From: Sporosalibacterium faouarense
GTDB lineage: Bacteria; Bacillota; Clostridia; Tissierellales; VENL01
Direction: 5' to 3'
NCBI RefSeq assembly: GCF_016765695.1
Contig: NZ_JAETGO010000015.1
Location: 1 to 55,786, forward strand
Length of the DNA: 55,786 nt
Below, in pieces: positions 16,634-26,900 of this stretch. Under the pieces are notes generated by a model. It made no database searches. It saw nothing but the letters and a program-made list of their open reading frames with translations, and was not told where the DNA came from. How positions within the stretch are numbered: position 1 is the first letter of the stretch; every line of letters begins with the position of its first letter. A program made the position numbers and the translations under genes.

Positions 16634-17869
16634 ATGAAAGCAAATAGATTAAATATTGTGGTATTTATTATAATAATCTTTTCATTATCAATTGTTAATA
16701 TTCTAAACCCTCATAAGCCCAAAATCTCAGAAATTGAGCGTAGGGTTTTAAAACCGATGCCAGAGTTCTCCTTTCAAGCTTTGAGAGAAGGCCTATTTTT
16801 AAAAGAATATGATGAACATTTTGCAGATACTTTTATTTTTCGAGAATCATTTGTAAAGCTTAGCAAAACTGTCAATACCTATCGTGGTGTCAAAAGCGAT
16901 GACAATATAAAGCTTATTACTAATTATGGGGATAATATTGCTCAAATTGATAATTTAGATAAAATTGATGTGAATGCTGAAAATGAAGACCCTGTTACGA
17001 TTCTCTTTAAAGATAATAGAGCTTTAACATTGCATAAATTCTATCCAGAAAAAGCACAGAATTATGCTAATGCAATAAATAAGTTTAGAAATAAGTTAAA
17101 TGATGGCGTAAGAGTATACTCTTTACTCGTCCCTGACCAGATTGAATTTATTAAAGATGAAAAATATAAAAGTCTATCTGATCCACAAGATTTTACTTTA
17201 GAGTATGTTAATATGCAACTCAAAGATAATGTTGAGTTTATAAACATATATGACAGTTTAAAAAATAACAGTGATAAATATTTATATTTTAAAACTGATC
17301 ATCATTGGACGGATCTGGGTGCTTACTACGGTTATACTGGATTTATAAAACAGCTAGGCGAAACTCCCGTTGATTTAAGTATGTATAAAGTAATTAACAT
17401 AGATAATTTCTTAGGAACGCGATACGCTTTAAATGAAGAGCTTGCTTCTAATCCTGATACTGTTCAAGTATTTATGCATAAGGATTTAGATAAGTATCAA
17501 TATTCAGTTTACAACATGGAGACTAATAACTATGAATCTGCGGATTTATTTGATATGAGCTTTGAAGATGGTGAAAAGGGGAGTAAGTATGGGATATTCC
17601 TTGGTGGAGATAGACCTTTAGCAAAAATAATTTCATCCAACAAGAACGGTAGAAAGATTCTTATTATAAAAGATTCCTACGGTAATGCTTTTACACCATT
17701 TCTAATTCCTCATTTTGAAGAAATATATGTAGTAGACCCTAGACATTTTGATATGGATATATTCAATTTGATTGAGAAAAACAATATCGGAGAGGTATTA
17801 TTCTTAAATACAATTCATGTAACAAGTAAAAATGGATATTCTAAGGTTTTAGAAAATTTAAGTAAATAA
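16634..17869 (+). CDS. DHHW-family (AlgJ/AlgX/DltD-like) partner of the MBOAT acyltransferase
   Basis: A 411-residue protein with one N-terminal membrane helix (about 8-25) and an extracytoplasmic SGNH-like domain. The family signature FKTDHHWTDLGAYYGY lies near residue 218, and the nucleophile region KDSYGNAFTPFLIPHF near 345. Such proteins accept the acyl group made available by the MBOAT partner and place it on a polysaccharide or teichoic-type polymer. The ribosome site is AAGGGTGAT, 11 bp after the MBOAT stop, so the two form one operon ended by the hairpin at 17881. The acceptor polymer is not encoded nearby. Confidence 0.88.
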   Translation: MKANRLNIVVFIIIIFSLSIVNILNPHKPKISEIERRVLKPMPEFSFQALREGLFLKEYDEHFADTFIFRESFVKLSKTVNTYRGVKSDDNIKLITNYGDNIAQIDNLDKIDVNAENEDPVTILFKDNRALTLHKFYPEKAQNYANAINKFRNKLNDGVRVYSLLVPDQIEFIKDEKYKSLSDPQDFTLEYVNMQLKDNVEFINIYDSLKNNSDKYLYFKTDHHWTDLGAYYGYTGFIKQLGETPVDLSMYKVINIDNFLGTRYALNEELASNPDTVQVFMHKDLDKYQYSVYNMETNNYESADLFDMSFEDGEKGSKYGIFLGGDRPLAKIISSNKNGRKILIIKDSYGNAFTPFLIPHFEEIYVVDPRHFDMDIFNLIEKNNIGEVLFLNTIHVTSKNGYSKVLENLSK

Positions 17870-17880
17870 CATGATTTTCA

Positions 17881-17911
17881 ATTAAAGCTCGAGATAATCT
17901 CGAGCTTTAAT
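17881..17911 (+). terminator. Hairpin terminator of the MBOAT-DHHW operon
   Basis: A perfect 14-bp stem, ATTAAAGCTCGAGA / TCTCGAGCTTTAAT, with a TAA loop, starts 12 bases after the stop codon. The following T-run is short (TTTAATTCT), so termination may be moderate. Confidence 0.8.
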
Positions 17912-18089
17912 TCTAGTGAATTCGATGAATAGAAAGATCACCTTACATGACAATTTCTTAAATATGGATATAATAGTAATATATACTTAATGAGATTGCA
18001 TGGAAAATTTAAAGTAAAATTATATTTAATTTGCAAATAAGAAAATTGCATATTAAAATTTTATAGAATAAATAAAGGAGGTACCTAAT

Positions 18090-18614
18090 TTGAGTGTTTA
18101 TTGGAAGATTTTTTTAGCATTTTTAAGACCAGGACTCTTTGGTTTTGGTGGCGGTCCTGCCTTCTTACCTCTTATCCAAGAGGAGGTAGTAGAGAGATAC
18201 CAGTGGCTGTCTGTACAAGAATTCACAGATGCTATAGCCTTAGCAAATACATTGCCAGGCCCTCTAGCTACAAAAATGGCTACTTTAGTTGGTTTTAAAG
18301 TTGGTGGATTATTGGGATCACTGATAGGACTATTAGCTATGCTTATACCTTCAACCGTAGCAATATTACTTTTAGCTAAGGTATATTTAAGCTTCAAAGA
18401 TAAACCGTGGATGCAAGGAATGATGAGAGGTGTTAGACCTGTTGTCGTTGCTCTTATAGCATATGTAGTTTGGACTATGTCTCAAAAGTCCTTTCCTAAT
18501 ATTCAGACTGGAATTATTGCAGCAATAGCAGCTGTAGCTATCTTCTTTTTCAATGTTCACCCTATTATCTTAATTGTTGCCGCTCTTACCTATGGTGCAA
18601 TATTCTTAGGGTAA
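18090..18614 (+). CDS. Half-size ChrA-type chromate/anion transporter
   Basis: A 174-residue membrane protein with about five to six helices. It carries the ChrA signature at the N-terminus (FGFGGGPAFLPLIQEEVV, then WLSVQEFTDAIALANTLPGP). The start is TTG, placed by AAGGAGG. ChrA proteins are either double-length or are encoded by two adjacent half-size genes that work as an antiparallel pair. Here only one half is present; the next plus-strand gene is 930 bp away and unrelated. It could act as a homodimer or pair with a half encoded elsewhere. The real substrate in anaerobes is uncertain. Confidence 0.88.
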   Translation: MSVYWKIFLAFLRPGLFGFGGGPAFLPLIQEEVVERYQWLSVQEFTDAIALANTLPGPLATKMATLVGFKVGGLLGSLIGLLAMLIPSTVAILLLAKVYLSFKDKPWMQGMMRGVRPVVVALIAYVVWTMSQKSFPNIQTGIIAAIAAVAIFFFNVHPIILIVAALTYGAIFLG

Positions 18615-18650
18615 AGCTTTAATATTTACATAATAGAATTATCATCTTTT

Positions 18651-18717
18651 ATCATGTTAAGTCTTAAACAATATTACTTATACTCATAAAGATTATTAAT
18701 GTGACACTTAACATGAT
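18651..18717. repeat. Long inverted repeat downstream of chrA
   Basis: ATCATGTTAAGT (18651-18662) recurs inverted at 18706-18717 with a 43-base loop. Similarity continues imperfectly outward (TCATCT outside the left arm, AGATGA outside the right). No T-run follows. It could be an mRNA 3' structure of chrA or the ends of a very small element. Confidence 0.4.
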
Positions 18718-18730
18718 ATTAGATGACAAC

Positions 18731-18766
18731 AAAAAACTCCTTCAAACATTATGTTTTCCAGAGTTT
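18731..18766 (-). terminator. Terminator of the tandem small-ORF transcript
   Basis: On the minus strand AAACTC pairs with GAGTTT, and the inner AAAACA with TGTTT, around mismatches. The stem is followed by seven T. It lies about 160 bp after the stop of the second small ORF and has no other gene to serve on that strand. Confidence 0.6.
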
Positions 18767-18925
18767 CTTAATCCTTATCATATTGCTTTATATTTAAGCT
18801 TATCAAGTTAACTTTCCCCTTTTCCTTTATTATCTTTTCCCTAGTTAGCTTCCTCTATATGATTCAAATTCTTCAACATTTATGGGGAGTGAAAATTTCT
18901 TCTTTCAATTAAGAACTCTAATATA

Positions 18926-19021
18926 TTATCTCATCCTTAATTCCTGTTTTTTATATTCATCTAGTCCTTTGTCTACATTCTTATTAAATATAGGTTTAGT
19001 ATCCATAATATTTTCAAACAT
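18926..19021 (-). CDS. Small ORF 2 of a tandem pair (31 residues)
   Basis: ATG at 19021 lies eight bases after AAGGAGG, which itself is inside the last codons of the preceding small ORF; the stop is TAA. The product begins MFENIMDTKPIFNKNVDKG and ends EYKKQELRMR. It aligns with small ORF 1 over the whole length (IFNK, D, G, D/E-EYKK, ELR), so the two look like a tandem duplication kept under protein-level selection. It is charged and helix-prone, with no membrane segment and no known family. Confidence 0.5.
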   Translation of the reverse strand: MFENIMDTKPIFNKNVDKGLDEYKKQELRMR

Positions 19022-19023
19022 AT

Positions 19024-19119
19024 CTATAACCTCCTTAATTCTAACTTCTTATATTCTTCGTATCCATCTTTCCTCTTATTAAATATTCTTTCCATTTTAT
19101 TGATTTGATCGAACAACAT
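19024..19119 (-). CDS. Small ORF 1 of a tandem pair (31 residues)
   Basis: ATG at 19119 is preceded by AGGGAGGG at normal spacing; the stop is TAG, with two bases before the next start. The product begins MLFDQINKMERIFNKRKDG and ends EYKKLELRRL. It shares IFNK, D, G, EYKK and ELR with the second ORF in the same order. The close coupling, two good ribosome sites and a downstream terminator argue for a real dicistronic mRNA in what would otherwise be a 930-bp gap. Function unknown. Confidence 0.5.
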   Translation of the reverse strand: MLFDQINKMERIFNKRKDGYEEYKKLELRRL

Positions 19120-19546
19120 TATTATTCCCTCCCTAATTATAATTTTTCATGGAATTTATAGCCACTATTATTCAAGTTAAATCTCTATGTGAATGCAAGT
19201 AAATATTTAATTATTTATTTGTTGTTCTTAATATATTTAATTTATTAATTAAATTATTTAATATTCCTTTGTAATTACATTATATGGTTAGTAGTATCTA
19301 ATGTCAACCTTTTTTATTGATTTATTTAATGTTTTTATTAATAATTTTAATTATATATTTGATTTTAATTATTTTGACCTAAATTAATTAATAATATTTA
19401 AAAATATAAATAAATATTTTATTTGTATTATGTTTTGTCCCACAATATGCCAAATCATATAAATAGCAATTAGATATGACGACAAATTTCTTCAAAAAGT
19501 GTATAATAAAGTAAAATATAAAAATATTTACGGGGGTATATGTTAA
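19120..19546. other. Very AT-rich divergent spacer with SLH gene promoter
   Basis: About 430 bp of almost pure A/T runs between the minus-strand small ORFs and the plus-strand SLH gene. A TATAAT at 19502-19507 stands about 45 bases before the SLH start and probably is its -10; the matching -35 is weak (CGACAA). No coding signal. The composition may create curved DNA or an UP-element-like region. Confidence 0.5.
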
Positions 19547-20971
19547 ATGAAGAAAATTTTGGTTATTATATTGATGGTTGCAATAGTACTGCCAGTTGTA
19601 GCATTTGGAGATGGAGAAATAACCGACATAAGTCAACACTGGGCTAAATCATACATAAGAGAACTAATTAACAAAGGGATTATAGATGGTTATCCCGACG
19701 GAACATTTAAACCTAACCAGTCCATACAAAGGGATTCATATATCAAACTTGTAGTTACAGCTCTTGGATATAGTCCAGGGAACGCAGAAGGCTATTGGGC
19801 TACTAATTATATCAATAAAGCTATGGACCTTGGACTTATAGAATCAGATGAATTCGATAAATATAACGTACCAATTAACAGGGAAGAAATGGCTAAGATA
19901 ATAACTAATGCCACTTACTTAAATGAAGAAAAAAATGAGAACATTAATATTACAGAGATTAAAAAGCTTATAAAAGACTATAATTCAATATCAGATTATT
20001 ACAAAGAATCAGTAATAGATTCATATGTACTAGGTCTTATTACAGGTAAAGATGGGGGATTCTTTGACCCTCAAGGCACTGCCACAAGGGCAGAAGCTTC
20101 AACGGTAATAACAAGGTTATTAGACCCTGACATAAGGCAAATACCTGAAGGTATAGAAATAACCAAACCTGATAAAGACACAGAAGATATAAAGCTATCT
20201 GATTTACTTCATAAGGAACATACTAATGAAGATGGTGTGGATATGTACTGGTGGCACTTCTATGAAAGTGCTGTAGATTTAGAAACTGGACTTTTTAAAG
20301 AAGATTATAAAGATTACTCAGAAAAAACCAATGGATTAAACCACTTTAGGATTAAAGAAGATGCTGAATATATGCTAGAATATGACGGTAAGTTTTGGAA
20401 TGAAACTGAACCAAACTTTATGGAGCTAAAGGAGGATAATATTCCTGATTTCAGTAAAAGAGTAAATAACCTATTATCCTTCTTTGTAGATAATGCAGTT
20501 GAAAAGGACAAATATATTGATGTTCGGGGAGAATCGGAAGATGGGAAGGAATTAAAATATATAAGACTGGCTTTCCATAGAAATGCTGTAGGTGCATTAA
20601 ATGATGAATATATTGGATATTACTTTTTCCCAAATTATGAAGATGTGTCATACGGAGATTATAAGGTGAATGATAACTTATCTAAAAAAGCCTTTATGAT
20701 GATTTCGGTAATTGATTTAATGCCCGATGAATATGATGAAAGGTTCTATCAAGATGAATATAAGGAAATGTTACATGAAAGTCTTGTTGTATGTTTTGGC
20801 GAAGAAAAGGGTAAGGAACTATTTGAATTTATGTTCGAAGAATATGTAGAATGGGTATGGGGCAGAAGTGCCTATAAAGATTACGGAAAGACATATCATG
20901 TAGCAGGCTATAGAATTGATGTACCTAAGAATCCATACAATCGCTTAGAATTCTATTTTTCATTAGAATAA
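19547..20971 (+). CDS. SLH-domain protein, first gene of a surface pair
   Basis: A 474-residue exported protein. A short signal peptide (about 1-20) is followed by three SLH units: about 25-75 (DISQHWAKSYIRELINKGII, then DGYPDGTFKPNQ), 80-125, and 135-195 with GLITGKDGGFFDPQGTATRAE. A C-terminal region of about 270 residues is rich in Tyr, Trp, Asp and Glu and matches no family I recognise. It may be a binding partner for the giant protein encoded 28 bp downstream. The ribosome site is GGGGG about 14 bases before the ATG. The operon ends at the terminator at 27303. Confidence 0.88.
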   Translation: MKKILVIILMVAIVLPVVAFGDGEITDISQHWAKSYIRELINKGIIDGYPDGTFKPNQSIQRDSYIKLVVTALGYSPGNAEGYWATNYINKAMDLGLIESDEFDKYNVPINREEMAKIITNATYLNEEKNENINITEIKKLIKDYNSISDYYKESVIDSYVLGLITGKDGGFFDPQGTATRAEASTVITRLLDPDIRQIPEGIEITKPDKDTEDIKLSDLLHKEHTNEDGVDMYWWHFYESAVDLETGLFKEDYKDYSEKTNGLNHFRIKEDAEYMLEYDGKFWNETEPNFMELKEDNIPDFSKRVNNLLSFFVDNAVEKDKYIDVRGESEDGKELKYIRLAFHRNAVGALNDEYIGYYFFPNYEDVSYGDYKVNDNLSKKAFMMISVIDLMPDEYDERFYQDEYKEMLHESLVVCFGEEKGKELFEFMFEEYVEWVWGRSAYKDYGKTYHVAGYRIDVPKNPYNRLEFYFSLE

Positions 20972-20999
20972 ATTAGAAGTATTAAGGTTGGTGAACTAA

Positions 21000-23900
21000 A
21001 TGAAAAGAAGTATATCTATTATATTATCAGCTATATTAATATTATCAATGGTTACACCTATGATTGAACTTGTTAATGCAGAATCCCTAGACCCTATGGG
21101 AAGTCATGAGGACTTTTTGACATATATCACTGATGTATTGGGTAAAAAAGCATATATAAACCATTACGGAAGGAAGCTAGATGCAAGTTGGAACTCATAT
21201 AAAAATTATCAAGGACAACTGGACTATGGTGAGCTAATTTATGGCTCTCCTGAGCATGTTGTAGGATATGAACCTTCTGGTATGCCTTCTCAGGCTGAGA
21301 AGAATGGAGAATGGAGATACTTAGGTTTTAGTTATGAAGGTGAAATTGTAGCAAATGAAAAATTTCCCCATGACAGTTCAACTGGAACAGACCCTCGGAC
21401 TTGGTTATCAAGATTTACTAATGTATCAGGGGCTAATAAAACTTGGAATAGTTCTTTGCTCACCTCACGTCAAAAAGGTTATATGACTGTAGCTAATTTA
21501 AGGGGTCATGGCTTGAATAATGGTGGTGACTGGGGTAATGAGAATAACTGGAATGTAGAGAGATTAAATGAAGGGTATGGATTTAATGACAATGGAAGTC
21601 TTTCCAGTTATTCAAAAACATACCTACAAACCCATGCAACATGGAAAACAGGCTTTTCTGTCCGTACCAATATGGGAAAATACTATCAGGTATGGTATGG
21701 TGATGGTTTTGGTGGAGATTTAGAATTAACAGGAGATTTAGAGTCAAAGGATCAAGTAGTTATATACCCTAATGATAGTCAAGGTACTTTAGATGTTAAT
21801 TTTACTGGACAAGCTATTTTAGGTAATGAGTGGTTAGTTGTACAGGATATAGCAGAATTAAAAGTCGAACTTTATAATAAGAAAAAAGTCGAGGAAGAAA
21901 CTACAACTCTTTCAGTAAGTGACCAATTAAATTTTAAAAGGTCAGATTATGGAGTAGGAGAACATGATGTTGAGATATTCGGTACCGTTACTATTGAATC
22001 GGTTTATGGAGATAAATATAGCGAAAAGATAAAAAAGGATATTAAAGTAATCGTCAAGGAACCATACTATCCTGAAGATTATGGCGACTCACAATCTGGT
22101 CATGAGCCAGATCCCGATCCAGTACCTGAGGTACCAAGTCCTGTTCTTGAAATGACCGATTCTGTAACCCCTATTTCTAAAGAGTGGAAGGGCAATGATA
22201 TAAACGCCCATGTAGACGTTGCAAGCGAAGTATTTAATGTAAACCCTAATGATGTTGAAAGTTTCACTATATCGGTCAATGATGAAACAATGCCTGCATC
22301 AAAGGTTATAAAGCTTAATAACAGATTTGACTTTACTATTGACTGTAGTGCCTTTGATGAAAATGAAACTTTAGAATCAATGGAAAAGAAATGGAATGTA
22401 AAAACCAAAGTAGTTCTAAAAGATGGAGAAACATTAACAAAAGAAGATTTATTAAGGACCACAATAGTTAGGGGTGTTAAGCCTCCAATTGTAAGAATAC
22501 GTGCAAATGATAAAGTAAAATTAGGAGATACAATAGATATATTCGGAAGTGCTACATCTCCTTCAGGGTTAGATATTAGTAAATACTATTGGGAAATAGA
22601 TTCTGACTATAAGCCTGAATATAACGATACAAAATGGATTAACGACTATGAATTTCAATCGGAAGGAATTAAGACAATAGAATTAATAGCTGAGGATCAG
22701 TTAGGCAACCAAGGTCATGGAGAAAAGGAAGTAGAAGTACTTCCCCCTACAGTCGATGGGAGAATGAATATAAAAGGAGTTTTTAAACCCTATAGAAAAA
22801 TAAGTGTTGATAATATTGGAAGTGATTCACCTGAGAAATATCCTATAGTAGAAAGCTTAACCGATTGGACCATTGAAACTTCAAATGGGCTTTTAGATAC
22901 TGATTTGCACTCTAATCCTTTGGGCATAGATGGACATAGTAATTTTGACTTTATATCTAAGAAAACTGGAACTGTAGATTTAAAGTTATACCAAGAAAAC
23001 ACTTTAGGCTATAACGATACTGTGAGAAAGATAATTGATATACAACCCGATGAAGAACCAGTTGCAGATTTCACTTCCCTTGGAGTAATATACAGAAATC
23101 CTTCTGAAAGTGGTAAAGCAACTATAAATGTCTTTAACAAGTCATATTCTCCTGATAATGACAAAATAGGAAATATAAAAGTGTATTATCAATATGATTC
23201 TAACAATGATGGTAATTTTTTAGATGAAGATACGAAATTAGCTTACACAGGTTTACCTAAGGAGCTAATAGAAATTGATGTATTTGAGGTTGGCAAGTAT
23301 AAAATATATATGGAAGTCACAGAAACATATGAAACATTAGCAGGATATGAAGATATTGCAGTATATAAAAATGATAATACAAGTGATAAACCCTTAGAAG
23401 AGTGTATAGTTGAAGTTGATAACATAGCTCCTTCTATGAATTTAGATATATCCAAAAAAAGTGAACCCCTAGATTTACATTTTCAACTGGCAAATTATAA
23501 TATGACAAAAGCAGAATTAGAGAGCTATATAGAAAACAATATAAAACCTCAATTAGAGTCAAAGGGCTTTGTTATTAATAGCTATAATATAATTGATGAA
23601 GCTATAAAACAAGTTGCTATTTCTGAAAAAAGCAATCGAACCTATAATGATAAATATAATAGGACTACTGGTCCGATGAGAGGTTATGAATATCGTAATG
23701 GAGTTAGAATAGATAATTTATATAGAGAACCGAAAATTCCAAATGAAAATATATACTTTATGAATAATGAAGATCATGGAGTAGATATAGTAAATTTAGA
23801 AACTCTGAAAACAAAAACATTTTCATCACAGGATGGTGACTTTCGCGCTGACGATATCGAGGAAATAATATATATAAAATCAAACCCTAATAAGTTCTTT

Positions 23901-26900
23901 TATAGGGGATGGAATGACGAAGTAGACAGATATTATCATTATTATTATGATAAAGAAACTGGAAGAGCATCTTCTGAGCCAGCACCGATTTATGTTCCTG
24001 AAGGTAGTAACAAGTATTATTATTATTTCGATAACTATGTAGCTAAATTCTCTAATCGCTATTCAAGCTATTTTGATGACTATACTACATCTTTAGAGGT
24101 ACATAATTTATATACAGGTGAAGAAATAATAGACCGTATAGATATAGATATATCCAGTAGTAAAAAAGACAAATATGATTATGATATCAGTTATGAGGAA
24201 GGTGTTCTTTTAATCGAGGATGATTATGACGGTAATGAAATAGAAAGATTTGAAATTCCAAAGGATACTTCTTTTGAAAAGGTAGAACTAGAAGAAGGAA
24301 CCTATAAACGTGTAAATGATATATTCTATATTGGAGGAGACAATTATAGTTATGGAGATGAAAAAATAGTCCAATACAAAACAGAAGAAGATGATTCACC
24401 TGAGTATGAAAGAAATCTAAAAAAATATGAAAAACTATATATTATGGATCATTTAATGAACGAAGATATTGAAATTTTCGATTACATGTCTTACCATAGT
24501 ATTTATTACGATGATGAAAAAGATACGAGTAAATTTAATGGATATTCCTATTATATAGCATGGATATATCCTGAACCTAAGACCAATAAGTTTACTATAG
24601 GCTATAATCTTGATAGAGATTATCACCGTACAGTTTTAGTAAATGGACATAGAATAGGAGATCAATATACTTACGATAAAATGTATTTAGAGGTCTACAG
24701 ATTAACAGATAACGTAAGTAAATATATAAATCAAGTAGAAACAGAGAACAAATCAGTATACATCTTATTAGATAATGACTTGACCCTATATAGCAGAAGA
24801 CCTAATTATAAAGATACTCTTGCTGAAAGCACATTAAGTAAAGATATCCCTATAATAGCTGTCAGTAATTCCAACGCTATTGATGAAGAAATAGGACTAA
24901 ATGATGGTAAGTCAATAAATGCTCTTAATGATTTAGCAACACAAATTATTGATACAGTTGAAGATAAGTCAACTAAAGTAAATTCAAATGAAATATATAT
25001 CACTAACGAAGGAGAAGTAACCTTTGAAAACTTTTATTGGGATTATGAAAATGACCCTATGTTTTCAGCAGGATACACATTAACCCATATTGATCCATAT
25101 TACTTTGAAAATTCAAATGGTATATATGCTGACAGTGGAATAACAAAAGCTCTAAATGAAAAGGATGCACTAACTCTAGATAAGGTTGGGTTATATGATT
25201 TAGAGCCAAAGGTAAGGGATAATCCAAAAGACGATGACAGATTTGGTAACTATAGAAAGTGGTCGGAAGATGATATGAACTACAGAATTATAGTTCATAG
25301 AAAGCCCATAGCTGATTTCACTATTGAACTTTATGAAGAAGGATTGTATTATGAAGACTTATCCTACGATTTAGATCATGAATCCCAACCAAACAAGGGT
25401 ATAACCGAATGGGAATGGAAGTGGAAGAAAAATGATAGAAACTGGAATATGGGATTATTAGATGATTCAGATGTAGAAGATGATTCTGTATATATGATTA
25501 GCTTAAAAGTCAAGGATGAGGAAGGAGTGTGGAGTGATCCTGCCTTTAAAAAGATAGAAACACCTAAAGCCTTACCACCTATGCCATTGAAGCTAAGTGC
25601 TAAACTAAGGGCTAAAAATAGCAGATATTCAACAAGTTCTATTCCAGCAAGTGAAATTTTAGAACTATATAATATTGAAACTATTTACGCAAATCCCCAT
25701 ATGTTAGAAGTGGCATTGTATAGTAGTGATGGCAACACAAGATTATTACCAATGAAAACTATAAATTACTATACAGGGACTAAAAATGACGATACTATAG
25801 ATTGGGATAATATAGACTATGAAATACCATCAACCTTTTCTGATGGTCTATATATTCTAAAAATAAAAGCTATTGATACAAGTGACCCTACCAAAATAGA
25901 TGAAAAAAGCTTTAACGTAACGGTAAATACACCTTTAAAAATTAATGCAACTATTTCCCCTAATTATCCAACAGGAATTCCAGCCAGCGAAGACATTGAA
26001 GTGACCGTTGATGTTGAAACGCCTATCAATATAACAAGTGTTAAAGCTAAATTGGAGGGTGAAAGCGAAACAATATTAAATCATATAGATAGTTCAGGAG
26101 ACATTGAAACGTACAACAATACATTAACAATTCCTTCAGTGAAACCTGATAAAAATTACTATGAGATAGAAATAATTGCAGAAATTGAGAACGGGAATAC
26201 AGCAATAGATATTAAAAGGATAAATGTGAGTACTCCTGTAAATCTGTCGATAACCAAAATGCCTACCGAGTTTATGACTGAAGAAGAAAATGTCATCGAA
26301 GCTAAAACCTCAAAATATGCCGATGAAGTAATCATAACATTATATAAAAATACTCCATATGAAACAACAGACTATATGTCCCTTAAGACTAGTGATAAAA
26401 AAAGGATTTGGATTTATTCCTATGTTCCATTAAGCGATATTCCGGATGACAATTATATAGCAGAGTTTACAGCATCTACACCAAATGGCAATTCAGAAAC
26501 CTTGACTAAAAACTATAAGAGCTTAAGCTTGAAACTGGAAAATCTAAGAATAACCAAAATAGCAGATTTTAACTGGCAAGATAATTTTGAAAAAACAAAT
26601 GGAACTCCTACAACACTACAAGAAGAAGGCATACATACTAAAGATTTTCCAGTTTACAGAAACGATAAACATAAATGGATAAAGCTAGGTTATAGGGTCT
26701 ATTTTGAAATAGATTCTACTGGCTTGCATAAGTCAGAGGATCAAATTCACGTAGATATTGATTATTATGCTTTGGATAATAAGAATCACTTTCATTCAGT
26801 GGATATATATGTCCCCAATGAAGAGTTTAATTATAAACTTCTTCAAAATAGCGACTATTCAAATGTTTCTAAAGCTTTTTCACTAAATGGCTTAAACAAA

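Noticed and set aside
18882-19082. 66-codon plus-strand frame in the chrA-SLH gap
   Set aside because: It is antisense to the two small ORFs, which have proper ribosome sites and similar products; this frame has none.
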